37,111 nt of DNA from Desulfobacterales bacterium. GTDB lineage: Bacteria; Desulfobacterota; Desulfobacteria; Desulfobacterales; JAHEIW01. The stretch is from positions 3,426,687-3,463,797 of the forward strand of contig CP070694.1 of assembly GCA_020353355.1 (NCBI GenBank), written 5' to 3'. Made by a program: the position numbers and the translations under genes. Of this stretch, positions 25,061-32,982 are shown one piece after another (within the stretch, counting starts at the first letter, position 1; each line of letters opens with the position of its first letter). The notes under the pieces were generated by a model. The model had not been told where the DNA came from. It was given only the letters and a program-made list of their open reading frames with translations, and searched no databases.

Positions 25061-25107
25061 TGAACTATATTTGTTTATAGTTCAGGGTTGAATTTGCTGT
25101 CAACCCT
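25061..25107 (-). promoter_or_regulatory. Promoter of the ppk1 operon with two palindromes
   Basis: On the minus strand a TTGACA (25103-25098) and a TATAAA (25079-25074) stand 18 bases apart. A palindrome, TGAACTATA-6-TATAGTTCA (25061-25084), covers the -10, and a second one, AGGGTTGA-8-TCAACCCT (25084-25107), covers the -35. Both could bind dimeric regulators. The distance to the ppk1 start is about 225 bases (ATG) or 125 (TTG). Confidence 0.55.
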
Positions 25108-25112
25108 AATTT

Positions 25113-26201
25113 TTAAGACGACGGCTTGTAACCAACTAATTTTTCATCATTTATAAGAATTAATCTATCTTCGGCGACAGTGGAATCCGGGATGATATCA
25201 ATTGATTTGAGGTGAAATCGTGCTCTCAGCTTTTTAATATTTTCGTTTTTTAAGCCCCGCAGCTTAGAAATGTTGCTGGGATGGATACGGATAATAATAT
25301 GACTTTCGTTTATTTCTGTTGATTTTAGGGCCGAGACGGTTTTGTCAAAAAATATCGCGGAATGGACGAGATGGCCGAAAGCCGGATGATAGGGTCCTGC
25401 CAAAATGCTTGAACCTTCGACTAAATCCTCCGAAGCTTGAAGCCCCATGCGGATGACCCGGATACCGTTTTTTTTAAACAGCAGATATAGTTGCTTTACC
25501 AGGGTGACACATTCTTCGAGAGGTGCAGGCACATATTTACCAGTTTGATACCATTTGGCCAGCGGACTGCCGGCCAATACGACTGTGGGATAAATGCGGA
25601 CAAAATCAGGTTTGAGATGTGCGACACGCTGAGCGGTATTCATCAGTTTTTTTTCATCGTCTCCCGGCAAGCCGATCATAATTTGAATACCGATCTCATA
25701 ATTATGGTTTTTCAGCAAATAGACGGCTTTTTCAGTGTCCACAGCCTTATGGCCGCGGCAGGATATCGCTAAAACTTGATCGTCCAATGATTGAGCACCC
25801 AGCTCAACTGTGCAAACCGGAAAATCTTGGATCATTTCCAGACGTTTGCGATCTATTGTATCCGGACGTGTTGAAAATCGGATGCCATCAACGACCCCCA
25901 GTTCAACGAATTTAGCTGCCTCCGCAAGTAGCGAATATATGTCATCTGCGTGCATTCCAAGAAAATTACCGCCATAAAAGGCAATCTGAATCGGGCGTCT
26001 TTGTCTGCTGTTATTTTTTAAAAACGATGCGATCTGCGAACGCAGATTATGCGTCGTGGGGTTTCTTTTTTTTATTCCGGTAATCGAGTGTTGATTGCAG
26101 AATATGCACTGGTGAGGGCAGCCGGCGTGGGGTAGGAAGATGGGGATTATCAAAGGACGAAGTTCTTTTAGATTTTGTTTGCTCGATTCCGAAAACATCA
26201 T
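25113..26201 (-). CDS. Radical SAM protein, Elp3/YhcC-like
   Basis: A 362-residue radical SAM enzyme with the CPHQCIFC cluster-binding cysteines (C-x3-C-x2-C) near residue 28 and downstream landmarks YGGNF, ELGAQSLDDQVLA and GIQIMIGLPGDDEK. This matches the Elp3-like class of radical SAM proteins, but there is no C-terminal acetyltransferase domain. The N-terminus has two adjacent ATGs with no strong ribosome binding site. It precedes the ppk1 operon on the same strand but ends before the promoter palindromes. It is often found near rnc in bacteria. Substrate unknown; a tRNA or protein modification is plausible. Confidence 0.88.
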   Translation of the reverse strand: MMFSESSKQNLKELRPLIIPIFLPHAGCPHQCIFCNQHSITGIKKRNPTTHNLRSQIASFLKNNSRQRRPIQIAFYGGNFLGMHADDIYSLLAEAAKFVELGVVDGIRFSTRPDTIDRKRLEMIQDFPVCTVELGAQSLDDQVLAISCRGHKAVDTEKAVYLLKNHNYEIGIQIMIGLPGDDEKKLMNTAQRVAHLKPDFVRIYPTVVLAGSPLAKWYQTGKYVPAPLEECVTLVKQLYLLFKKNGIRVIRMGLQASEDLVEGSSILAGPYHPAFGHLVHSAIFFDKTVSALKSTEINESHIIIRIHPSNISKLRGLKNENIKKLRARFHLKSIDIIPDSTVAEDRLILINDEKLVGYKPSS

Positions 26202-26221
26202 GCTTGTACAATACCATCTTT

Positions 26222-26331
26222 CGTTGGAGGATCGCCTCGCCTATGGCGGGCTTGAGGACTGCTGCGCTTAAGTTTTGAGGCCAAATAATTTAGCCTCCAA
26301 CCGTTAGGCCCGCAGGGCCGATCCTCAAACG
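26222..26331. repeat. Large structured inverted repeat
   Basis: CGTTGGAGGATCG (26222-26234) and CGATCCTCAAACG (26319-26331) pair with one mismatch. Inside are CCTCGCC/GGCGGGCTTGAGG (26236-26258) and TTGAGGC/GCCTCCAA (26275-26300) hairpins. No gene is present between rnc and the radical SAM gene. It is probably a dispersed palindromic element. Confidence 0.6.
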
Positions 26332-26365
26332 AAGTGCTCCTAAAATCCCGCTGCCAGAGGGATGC

Positions 26366-27067
26366 TCATTGAGATTCTTTTTTTAGAATCTCAATGACCT
26401 TGCGAGCTGCATCCTGTTCGGCCATTTTTTTGCTTTTGCCGCAGCCTGAAGTTTCAATCCCAAAAACGCTTAGGGAGATCCAAAATGTTTTGTCATGATC
26501 AGGCCCTTCTTCGCGGATAGCACTGTATTCCGGCATTGTCCCTTGTTGCTCTTGGACAAGCTCCTGGAGCTTGCTCTTATAATCGTGATGATTGCTAGTC
26601 GCCGAGCGGCCATCGAGCAACGGTAGAAAATTTGCTTCGATAATTCGAAAGGCCGCATCAAAACCGCCATCGAGATAAACTGCGGCAATGATAGCTTCAA
26701 AGGTATCGGCCAAGATTGAATTTTTCTCGCATCCATTAGTTTGCATTTCACCCTTGCCAAACCGAATATATGATCCAAGATCGATCGAGCGTGCAATTTT
26801 TGCCAGGTGAGATTCATTGACCAGGTTGGCGCGGGTACGGGATAGGTCTCCTTCCTTTAAATCCGGATAGCGCTGCATGAGGATATGACCGACGATAAGG
26901 TTTAACACGGCATCGCCAAGAAATTCCAATCGCTCATTATCCCGTAAATTGGAATCCATCTGTTCGTTGACAAACGAACTGTGTCGCAATGCTTCCTCCA
27001 ACAAGTCTACTGAATTAAATTGATAGTGCAAATTTTGTTGAATTTCAGTGTGATTGTTTACTTCCAT
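26366..27067 (-). CDS. rnc: Ribonuclease III
   Basis: Cleaves double-stranded RNA in rRNA maturation and mRNA decay; cytoplasmic. The RNase III domain (1-150) has the catalytic ERLEFLGDAVLNLIVG signature (Glu46, Asp52) and the DTFEAIIAAVYLDGG motif. The double-stranded RNA-binding domain (about 160-230) has GCGKSKKMAEQDAARKVIEIL. Length 233, as usual. It is flanked by the PHP gene 28 bases upstream on the same strand. Confidence 0.97.
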   Translation of the reverse strand: MEVNNHTEIQQNLHYQFNSVDLLEEALRHSSFVNEQMDSNLRDNERLEFLGDAVLNLIVGHILMQRYPDLKEGDLSRTRANLVNESHLAKIARSIDLGSYIRFGKGEMQTNGCEKNSILADTFEAIIAAVYLDGGFDAAFRIIEANFLPLLDGRSATSNHHDYKSKLQELVQEQQGTMPEYSAIREEGPDHDKTFWISLSVFGIETSGCGKSKKMAEQDAARKVIEILKKESQ

Positions 27068-27094
27068 CCCTAAATCCAGTTTTTCATTATTCGA

Positions 27095-27997
27095 TCATCC
27101 CAATATTCCAATTGAGGCCAAGTCCCTGAGTTCGGTGCTGATCAGTTTTTCATATAATTCATATGGAATGAATAGGTTCCCGTTTCCGGATCCCATTTTA
27201 ATTTTCGGCATGATATCGCCATGAAAATCCGTACCGCCGGTTATCAGCAGGTTGTGACGGTTTGCAATTTCTATGTAGAAATCCATTTGTTGCAAGGTGT
27301 GATCGGGGTAATAGACTTCTATGCCGTTTATGCCGATTGCCTTCAAGTTCACGACGAGCTCATCAAAATCTGTTTTGCTTTTGATATTCAGAAGGCCAGG
27401 ATGGGCCAAAACGGGGATTCCATCGGCGCCGAGGATGATGCGAATTGCTTCAGCACATGTAATGCGATATTTGTCCACATAAGCGGGTTTATCATTTCCC
27501 AAAAAATTATCAAACGCTTCATCAATCGATTGAACAAATCCCTTGTTCATCATGGCGCGGGCAATGTGTGGCCGGCCGATTTGTCCTGGTCCAGCCGCCT
27601 CCCGAACCTCCTCTAAAGAAAGCGGAAATCCCAATTTATTCAGCCGTTTCAGTATTTGCGGATTCCGGTTTTTTCTGGCCTCTCGAAGCTTATCCAGGCT
27701 TTGATTTAAGACGGTATCATCCAGCCGGATGCGATAGCCCAAAATATGAAAACTACCCGAACCCGGTAAAAACGGTGGGTAAGCCGCACTAATTTCAACA
27801 CCGTTTAAAAATTTGATGGAGGAAGGTATGCCGGCCCGAATCGCCGCTTTAGATCCTTCTAACGAATCGTGATCGGTTATCGCAATCGCTGCGAGTTTCA
27901 GCTTTTGGGCCTGACGGAGGATTTCAGATGGTGTTAATGATCCATCTGAGGCAGTTGAATGAATATGAAGATCTATCCCCAGATGATTATAAGCCAA
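27095..27997 (-). CDS. PHP-domain phosphoesterase
   Basis: A 300-residue PHP protein (YciV/RnaAM-like). Metal-binding motifs are DLHIHSTASDGS near residue 9, ITDHDS near 40, NGVEISA near 65, LAHPGL and GTDFHG near the C-terminus. Relatives hydrolyse 3',5'-nucleotide diphosphates or RNA 5' ends. It overlaps dksA by 11 bases and precedes rnc closely, so dksA-PHP-rnc is likely one operon. Confidence 0.92.
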   Translation of the reverse strand: MAYNHLGIDLHIHSTASDGSLTPSEILRQAQKLKLAAIAITDHDSLEGSKAAIRAGIPSSIKFLNGVEISAAYPPFLPGSGSFHILGYRIRLDDTVLNQSLDKLREARKNRNPQILKRLNKLGFPLSLEEVREAAGPGQIGRPHIARAMMNKGFVQSIDEAFDNFLGNDKPAYVDKYRITCAEAIRIILGADGIPVLAHPGLLNIKSKTDFDELVVNLKAIGINGIEVYYPDHTLQQMDFYIEIANRHNLLITGGTDFHGDIMPKIKMGSGNGNLFIPYELYEKLISTELRDLASIGILG

Positions 27998-28349
27998 GGG
28001 CTTTCTCTAGAGCCTCCTCTTTGGATTTGCATTCGATACATTGGGAGGTGACCGGGCGCGCCTTTAAACGCTTAACTGTAATTTCCTCCCCGCATGTTTC
28101 ACAGATTCCGTAAGTATCATTTTCAATCCGCTCAAGGGCTTGTTTTATCTTTTTGATAAGTTTGCTTTCTCTGTCTCGTATTCTTAGCATAAAATTTCGG
28201 TCAGCTTCCAAAGCAGCCCGATCTGTCGGGTCAGGAAAATTTTCATGGGCTGTCGTCATACCTGAGACGGTATCGTCAGCCTGACTCAGTAGTTCTTCAA
28301 GCCAGTTGGTTAGCAGTTTTTTGAAGTATTCTTTATCTTTCTTTTTCAT
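27987..28349 (-). CDS. dksA: RNA polymerase-binding factor DksA
   Basis: A 120-residue TraR/DksA-type protein. The coiled-coil tip motif DPTDRA (Asp40, Asp43, Ala45) is intact, and the four zinc cysteines are at 83, 86, 104 and 107 (CETCGE and CIECK). With ppGpp it enters the RNA polymerase secondary channel and reprograms rRNA and stress promoters. The internal ATG was chosen: it follows AAGG by 7 bases, while the ATG 21 bases upstream has a poor site. Confidence 0.96.
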   Translation of the reverse strand: MKKKDKEYFKKLLTNWLEELLSQADDTVSGMTTAHENFPDPTDRAALEADRNFMLRIRDRESKLIKKIKQALERIENDTYGICETCGEEITVKRLKARPVTSQCIECKSKEEALEKALGL

Positions 28350-28572
28350 GGCCAGACCTTTTATTTGCATCGTATTCGGATATAATCCTTTGTAAAATTA
28401 GTTCATGTAGCACAAGAAAACCAGAGTGTAAAGCATTAATTGTCAATCAGGCATCTTTTTAGTAACACGAGCTTAGACAGCGTGTTTGCAGAACTAATTT
28501 AATGACATTAAGCGAATTTATCGTAATTTCAAGAGATTGGTTGCACAACCGCTAAATTTATGAGAAATATAG

Positions 28573-28589
28573 TTTGTCAAATTGACAAA
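28573..28589 (+). promoter_or_regulatory. Palindromic operator over the -35 box
   Basis: TTTGTCAA-A-TTGACAAA is a perfect palindrome (8-base half-sites, single-base centre). Its right half contains the TTGACA -35 hexamer. A dimeric repressor bound here would block the promoter. The regulator is not identified. Confidence 0.6.
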
Positions 28590-28610
28590 ATTAATCTAAA
28601 ATGTTATAAT
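28582..28610 (+). promoter_or_regulatory. Perfect sigma-70 promoter
   Basis: TTGACA (28582-28587), a 17-base spacer and TATAAT (28605-28610): both hexamers match consensus and the spacing is ideal. Transcription should start around 28617, leaving a leader of about 160 bases. Confidence 0.85.
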
Positions 28611-28776
28611 TTCAGTGTGTTAGGATTTTAACTGGCGGGTACTTTTCACGTTAGTTGAGCTTTTGGTTGTATCGGTCGGATGGTGCTGCAACTTAAGAGG
28701 ATATTCTAAACTGATTTAAATCTTTCCGGTTTGATCACGTCATTTCATTAGTATAAAAAACATTGAGGTGAGCAAA

Positions 28777-29013
28777 ATGGGCAACGATCAGAATGAATAT
28801 GTAACGGATTATAGGTCTATTACCATAAAAACCACGGATGGTTCGACCATCAACGGCAAAGTTAATCTTACTTCAAAACAACGAGTTTCTGATCTTTTCA
28901 CCGAGTCAGGTTCACCATTTTTAATTATGGTAGATGCAGTCACTAGAGACGGCAGCGGTAAGATACTGTTTGTAAATAAAGAACATATTGTTTGGGCCGA
29001 ACCTGAAGAATAA
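28777..29013 (+). CDS. Small conserved-looking protein, 78 aa
   Basis: The ATG follows GAGGTGAG closely; a GTG three codons earlier was rejected because it overlaps that site. The protein is all-beta in appearance: ITIKTTDGSTINGKVNL, SPFLIMVDAVTRD, KILFVNKEHIVWAEPEE, resembling a small SH3/Sm-like barrel. No Cys, signal peptide or membrane segment. I cannot name the family with certainty. It is driven by a strong promoter with an operator and is convergent with fabD. Confidence 0.8.
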   Translation: MGNDQNEYVTDYRSITIKTTDGSTINGKVNLTSKQRVSDLFTESGSPFLIMVDAVTRDGSGKILFVNKEHIVWAEPEE

Positions 29014-29020
29014 GCATAAT

Positions 29021-29054
29021 GCATAGCGCAAAGCTTATGCGCCATGTGCTATGC
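29021..29054. repeat. Inverted repeat of the GCATAGCGC family, copy 2
   Basis: GCATAGCGCA (29021-29030) pairs with TGTGCTATGC (29045-29054) with one mismatch and a 14-base loop containing AAGCTT. It shares GCATAGCGCA(A/G)AGC and GCTATG(C/T) runs with the element at 2298-2372. It lies between the convergent stops of the small gene and fabD and may act as a bidirectional terminator. Confidence 0.6.
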
Positions 29055-29071
29055 TGAATACCTGCCAAAGG

Positions 29072-30010
29072 TCAACTGACGTCGTTTAGAAACCGTTCCA
29101 GTTGTTCCATATTGCTGACATTGTAAATTTGTCCGCCATAATCCCCTGGTAAGATCTTCTTTAAAATTCCGTTGAGCACCCGGCCTGGGCCTACCTCTAT
29201 AAAAATCTCCACATTTTCTTCGATTAATTTATTCATTGAGTCGTACCATTTTACGGGACTGCATAATTGGCGAGCCATGATGGATTTTATGTTGCCTGGT
29301 TCTTCTTCCGTATTCGCTGTCACATTAAAAATGATGGCGCTTTTGGGAGAATTGAACGAAAATTCGCTTAGGTAATTTGCAAACTCATCCTCCGCACCTT
29401 TAATCAGTTTGCTGTGCCAGGCCCCGCTAACTTTTAAAGGAATTGCTTTTGCCCCTTTTTCGGCAGCTAGCGCGGCAGCACGATTCACTGCTTGCGGGGA
29501 GCCCGTAATAACGATCTGTTTTTCCGTATTATGATTGGCCACAGAAAGCACTCCATCTTGTTGAACCTCAGCCACGAGTTCTTCAACCTCTTCAATGGAA
29601 AACCCGACGATAGCTTGCATGGCCCCTGCATGTTGGGTCGCCTCCCGGTGCATCAATTTTCCTCGTTTAAATACCAATTTGATGGTTTCTTCCTTTGAAA
29701 CAACACCGGCCGAACAAAGCGCACTGTACTCTCCAAGGCTGTGCCCGGCACAAAAATTCGCTTTTATACCTTCCTTTTCTATGGCTGCTAAACAGGCCAG
29801 GTTTACGGCAGTGACTGCCGGCTGAAGATTAACGGTCTCGGTCAGTTCTTCCATCGGACCTTTAAAGCATAGCTTTGATAAATTCATGCGTGTAATTTCT
29901 TCGGCCATGTCAAAAATTTCTCGGACGATGTCGTACTCTTGATAAAATTCATGACCCATTCCAATACTTTGGGAACCTTGACCGGGAAAAAGAAAGGCTA
30001 TTTTTCTCAA
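29072..30010 (-). CDS. fabD: Malonyl-CoA:ACP transacylase FabD
   Basis: Loads malonate onto acyl carrier protein for fatty acid synthesis. N-terminal FPGQGSQSIGMG, nucleophile Ser91 in GHSLGEYSALCSAG, His near 200 in GAWHSKLI. 312 residues, normal length. The start is TTG with GAGGAGG 7 bases upstream, a strong ribosome site for an unusual start codon. It lies 51 bases behind hemA; no other fab genes are near. Confidence 0.96.
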   Translation of the reverse strand: MRKIAFLFPGQGSQSIGMGHEFYQEYDIVREIFDMAEEITRMNLSKLCFKGPMEELTETVNLQPAVTAVNLACLAAIEKEGIKANFCAGHSLGEYSALCSAGVVSKEETIKLVFKRGKLMHREATQHAGAMQAIVGFSIEEVEELVAEVQQDGVLSVANHNTEKQIVITGSPQAVNRAAALAAEKGAKAIPLKVSGAWHSKLIKGAEDEFANYLSEFSFNSPKSAIIFNVTANTEEEPGNIKSIMARQLCSPVKWYDSMNKLIEENVEIFIEVGPGRVLNGILKKILPGDYGGQIYNVSNMEQLERFLNDVS

Positions 30011-30061
30011 GACGTGTCCTCCTCACGGTTTACAAAACTTGTTATGTATTGTGTTTCATTT

Positions 30062-31327
30062 TTACTCATCTAATTTAAAGAGTTTCCTGACGATATCGAT
30101 ATATAGGGTCGTATGGTCTCGCATACCGTTTTTCTTTAGAAAAACGGTTGGATCATGCAGCACTTTATTAATAATGGAATCGGTCATCTTTTGAAGTGCA
30201 TTCGCTTCTGGCTCTATCATTTTATTATTTTGAAACGTTTTCTTAATTTCAGCCTCCAGAATGGTTTCCATTTTTTTTCTTAAGGCAATTATGGTCGGTA
30301 CGACATCCAGACCATCATACCACTCACGAAAGCGAATTACGGCTTCATCGACAATTCGCTCCCCTTTAATCGCTTCTCTCTGACGATCTTCGATATTTTC
30401 GTCAATCACTCCTTTTAAATCGTCTATATCGTAAACATAGGTGTTGGTGAGCCAATTGACTTCAGGGTCAATATCTCTGGGAACGGCGATGTCAATGAAG
30501 AAAATCGGCCGAGTGCGTCGGCTGCGGATAACCCTTTTAACGTCCTCACGAGTAATGATAAAATCGGTTGCCCCCGTAGAGCTGATAATAATATCTGCGA
30601 ACGTTAAACAATCTCCGATTTCCTCGAATCGGATTGCTTTGCCGTTAAATTGTTTGGCCAGTTCAACAGCGTTCGCAAAGGTCCGATTGGCAACCAATAT
30701 ATTTCCCACTTTGTTTCGAATAAGATGCTCTACGGCAAGCTCGGCCATCTCACCGGCGCCGATAAGAAGCACTTTTTTCTCTTCAAGTGTCCCGAATATT
30801 TTCTTTCCAAGTTGAACGGCTGCATAGCTGATAGATACAGCCCGATCTCCAATTCCGGTTTCACTTCGTATTCGTTTAGCCACAAAAAACGTCCGATGTA
30901 ACAACCGATTTAAAATTACCCCGGAAGTTTTTAGCGTTGTGGCCGTGCGGTAGGCTTCTTTTACCTGTCCGAGAATTTGAGGTTCGCCAACGACCATTGA
31001 ATCCAGACTGGATGCCACTCTAAAGACATGACGAACAGCCTCATCATTCACATGGATGTAGAGGGCCTTTTCAAATTGTTCAATGGGGATTTTGTTGAAG
31101 TCAGCAATGAATTGTTTCGTTTCTGAAATGGCCTGAGATTTATTTTTGGACACCAATAATACTTCCACCCGGTTGCAGGTCGAAAACAGAACAACTTCAT
31201 CGATCAAGGGATTGCGGTGCAGAGTTTGCAGTGCACGCACGGAGTCATCCTGTGAAAAGGCGATACATTCTCGTATCTCAACAGGAGCAGTTTTATGATT
31301 TATTCCCAGCAGGACAATCTCGGACAT
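30062..31327 (-). CDS. hemA: Glutamyl-tRNA reductase HemA
   Basis: Reduces glutamyl-tRNA to glutamate-1-semialdehyde, the first step of the C5 tetrapyrrole pathway. Catalytic Cys51 is in FSTCNRVE; other landmarks are NHKTAPVEIRE, GEPQILGQVKEAY and the NADPH-site LLIGAGEMAELA. 421 residues. It follows the ccsA-type and siroheme genes, consistent with a tetrapyrrole/cytochrome operon. Confidence 0.97.
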   Translation of the reverse strand: MSEIVLLGINHKTAPVEIRECIAFSQDDSVRALQTLHRNPLIDEVVLFSTCNRVEVLLVSKNKSQAISETKQFIADFNKIPIEQFEKALYIHVNDEAVRHVFRVASSLDSMVVGEPQILGQVKEAYRTATTLKTSGVILNRLLHRTFFVAKRIRSETGIGDRAVSISYAAVQLGKKIFGTLEEKKVLLIGAGEMAELAVEHLIRNKVGNILVANRTFANAVELAKQFNGKAIRFEEIGDCLTFADIIISSTGATDFIITREDVKRVIRSRRTRPIFFIDIAVPRDIDPEVNWLTNTYVYDIDDLKGVIDENIEDRQREAIKGERIVDEAVIRFREWYDGLDVVPTIIALRKKMETILEAEIKKTFQNNKMIEPEANALQKMTDSIINKVLHDPTVFLKKNGMRDHTTLYIDIVRKLFKLDE

Positions 31328-31349
31328 GGTTTTGTTAATTTAGGGATTT

Positions 31350-31412
31350 AGGAATTCAGGAATTGAAGGATTTAATAATTCCAACATTTAATTCCTTAAT
31401 TCCTCAATTCCT
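31350..31412. repeat. AT-rich inverted repeat of GGAATT units
   Basis: The segment 31350-31374 (AGGAATTCAGGAATTGAAGG and on) is imperfectly complementary to 31388-31412. Both arms are runs of AGGAATT-like units. It fills the spacer between ccsA and hemA. Confidence 0.5.
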
Positions 31413-31413
31413 T

Positions 31414-32235
31414 TTACAATTTCGTAAAATCTTTATGATGCCCTTCCAAAAACAGATTAACCCCCAGAAACGTAAAAAGAAGCACCCCGAAGCCGATGAT
31501 GGCCATGATAGCGGATCGGCGACCTCGCCATCCGACTGTAAGCCTTTCATGCAGCAGGGCTGCGTAGAACAACCACGTGATACCGGACCATACTTCTTTG
31601 GGATCCCAGCTCCAGAAGCGGCCCCATATGGATTTGGCATACACAAATCCGGTAATCAATCCTAACGTAAGCATAGTAAAACCAACAACAATACAAACAT
31701 AGCCAACGCTATCCAACAAATCCAGTGATGGTAAGCGTCTGAAAAAAAACCGGTGTCGTTTGGTTTTTAATGCATTTTCCTGAAGAAGATAGAATAAACC
31801 GATTCCGCAGGCCAACGCAAAGGCGGCCTCTCCAATAAAAATAACAACGACATGCGAGATGAGCCAAAAACTCTTAAAGATCGTCTGCGTCTGCGAAGGC
31901 TCATCGGGTAATTGGGCGGCAATCAGCATCATCAACGCAATAAATGGCGCCGCATAAATTCCCAGTATTTTGATGTTAAATCGATATTGAATCAGCAAAA
32001 ATACGCCGGCTACAGCCCATGCGGCCATACACAGGGTTTGACGCAGGTTGCCTACTGGGACATGGCCGGATTCAACAAATCCAGAGACGATAATTGCGGT
32101 ATGACACATAAAACCGGCAAATAATAGAACGTAACCAATCCGCTGCAGGTAACTTTTTTGAAGAAAAAGATAGGTTAAATAACCAGCTGAACTGAGCATG
32201 TACAGAAACGGGGTAAGGGCGTTTAGACTTTCCAT
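31414..32235 (-). CDS. ccsA: Cytochrome c assembly protein, CcsA/HemX-like
   Basis: A 273-residue inner-membrane protein with about eight hydrophobic helices and the tryptophan-rich heme-handling motif WGRFWSWDPKEVWSGITW, as in CcsA/CcmC/ResC. Conserved histidines are present around helices (ISHVVV, LLHERL). The adjacent hemA suggests either a c-type cytochrome heme-delivery role or a HemX-like regulator of HemA; sequence cannot choose between them. Confidence 0.88.
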   Translation of the reverse strand: MESLNALTPFLYMLSSAGYLTYLFLQKSYLQRIGYVLLFAGFMCHTAIIVSGFVESGHVPVGNLRQTLCMAAWAVAGVFLLIQYRFNIKILGIYAAPFIALMMLIAAQLPDEPSQTQTIFKSFWLISHVVVIFIGEAAFALACGIGLFYLLQENALKTKRHRFFFRRLPSLDLLDSVGYVCIVVGFTMLTLGLITGFVYAKSIWGRFWSWDPKEVWSGITWLFYAALLHERLTVGWRGRRSAIMAIIGFGVLLFTFLGVNLFLEGHHKDFTKL

Positions 32236-32265
32236 TTTTTTCTTCGTTCGGGAGTTTGTGTTAAA

Positions 32266-32928
32266 TTACGACTTATGCATCAAGCTTTCATAGACAAAAC
32301 CTTCCCCGAGAGTTTGGCGTAGAAGGCGATTGATATCTTTTTTTCTGCCGTCTCGGATCAATTCAAGGAGCCCGTTGTCGATCAGTTGATTGAAAAGATG
32401 TTTGTGAGCTTCCGGTTCATGGGATTGGCTCAATAATTTTTTACGGATGACACCCATTAACTGCAGAAAATAGTCATATTCCTCACCGAATTGATCTTCC
32501 AATATTTTGCGCAGATGTTTTGACAACGCCGGGCTTTTTCCAGATGTAGATATGGTGATCACGAGATCTCCTCTGTGGACAATCGATGGAAGGATAAAAT
32601 TGCAAGCTGCAGGGCGATCGGCGATATTGCACAGGGTATTGCGCTTTTCAGCATCATCGCTGATTTGCTGATTGAGCTTATCATCATCGGTTGCGCCAAT
32701 CACCAAAAACATACCTTCTATATCAGAGGACCGATATCTGCGTTTTTCGAGGGTAATTGCACCAGTTTGGGCGAGCGCCTGCAATTTGTTAGATGTTTGC
32801 AGGCTGATCACCGTAACCTTTGCGCCGCAATTCAATAGGGTTTCTGCCTTGCGCGTGCCGACAGATCCGCCGCCGACCACCAAGCAGTTTCGGTTTTGGA
32901 TATCCAGATGTATTGGATAATATCTCAT
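32266..32928 (-). CDS. Precorrin-2 dehydrogenase / siroheme synthase N-domain
   Basis: A 220-residue protein homologous to the N-terminal half of CysG or to Met8: NAD-binding VVGGGSVGTRKAETLLNCGA, CNIADRPAACNFILPS and SGKSPALSKHLRKILE. It oxidises precorrin-2 to sirohydrochlorin (and may insert iron), for siroheme needed by sulfite and nitrite reductases. The methyltransferase half is absent. It is upstream of the ccsA-hemA pair by 31 bases. Confidence 0.92.
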   Translation of the reverse strand: MRYYPIHLDIQNRNCLVVGGGSVGTRKAETLLNCGAKVTVISLQTSNKLQALAQTGAITLEKRRYRSSDIEGMFLVIGATDDDKLNQQISDDAEKRNTLCNIADRPAACNFILPSIVHRGDLVITISTSGKSPALSKHLRKILEDQFGEEYDYFLQLMGVIRKKLLSQSHEPEAHKHLFNQLIDNGLLELIRDGRKKDINRLLRQTLGEGFVYESLMHKS

Positions 32929-32982
32929 TTAGTTACTGGAAAGTAGGGGATAAATTAAACTAATTAAACCAATCTAACCAAT

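Larger units (their letters stand above)
28350..28776. other. Divergent intergenic region dksA / 78-aa gene
   Basis: This 427-base AT-rich region contains no gene. It carries the plus-strand consensus promoter at 28582-28610 with an overlapping palindrome, then a leader of about 160 bases before the small gene. The minus strand has a TTGACA (28446-28441) that could belong to a dksA promoter, but its -10 is poor. No riboswitch was recognised in the leader. Confidence 0.5.

Noticed and set aside
28441-28446. TTGACA as -35 of a dksA promoter
   Set aside because: No acceptable -10 at 16-18 bases; kept only as a remark.
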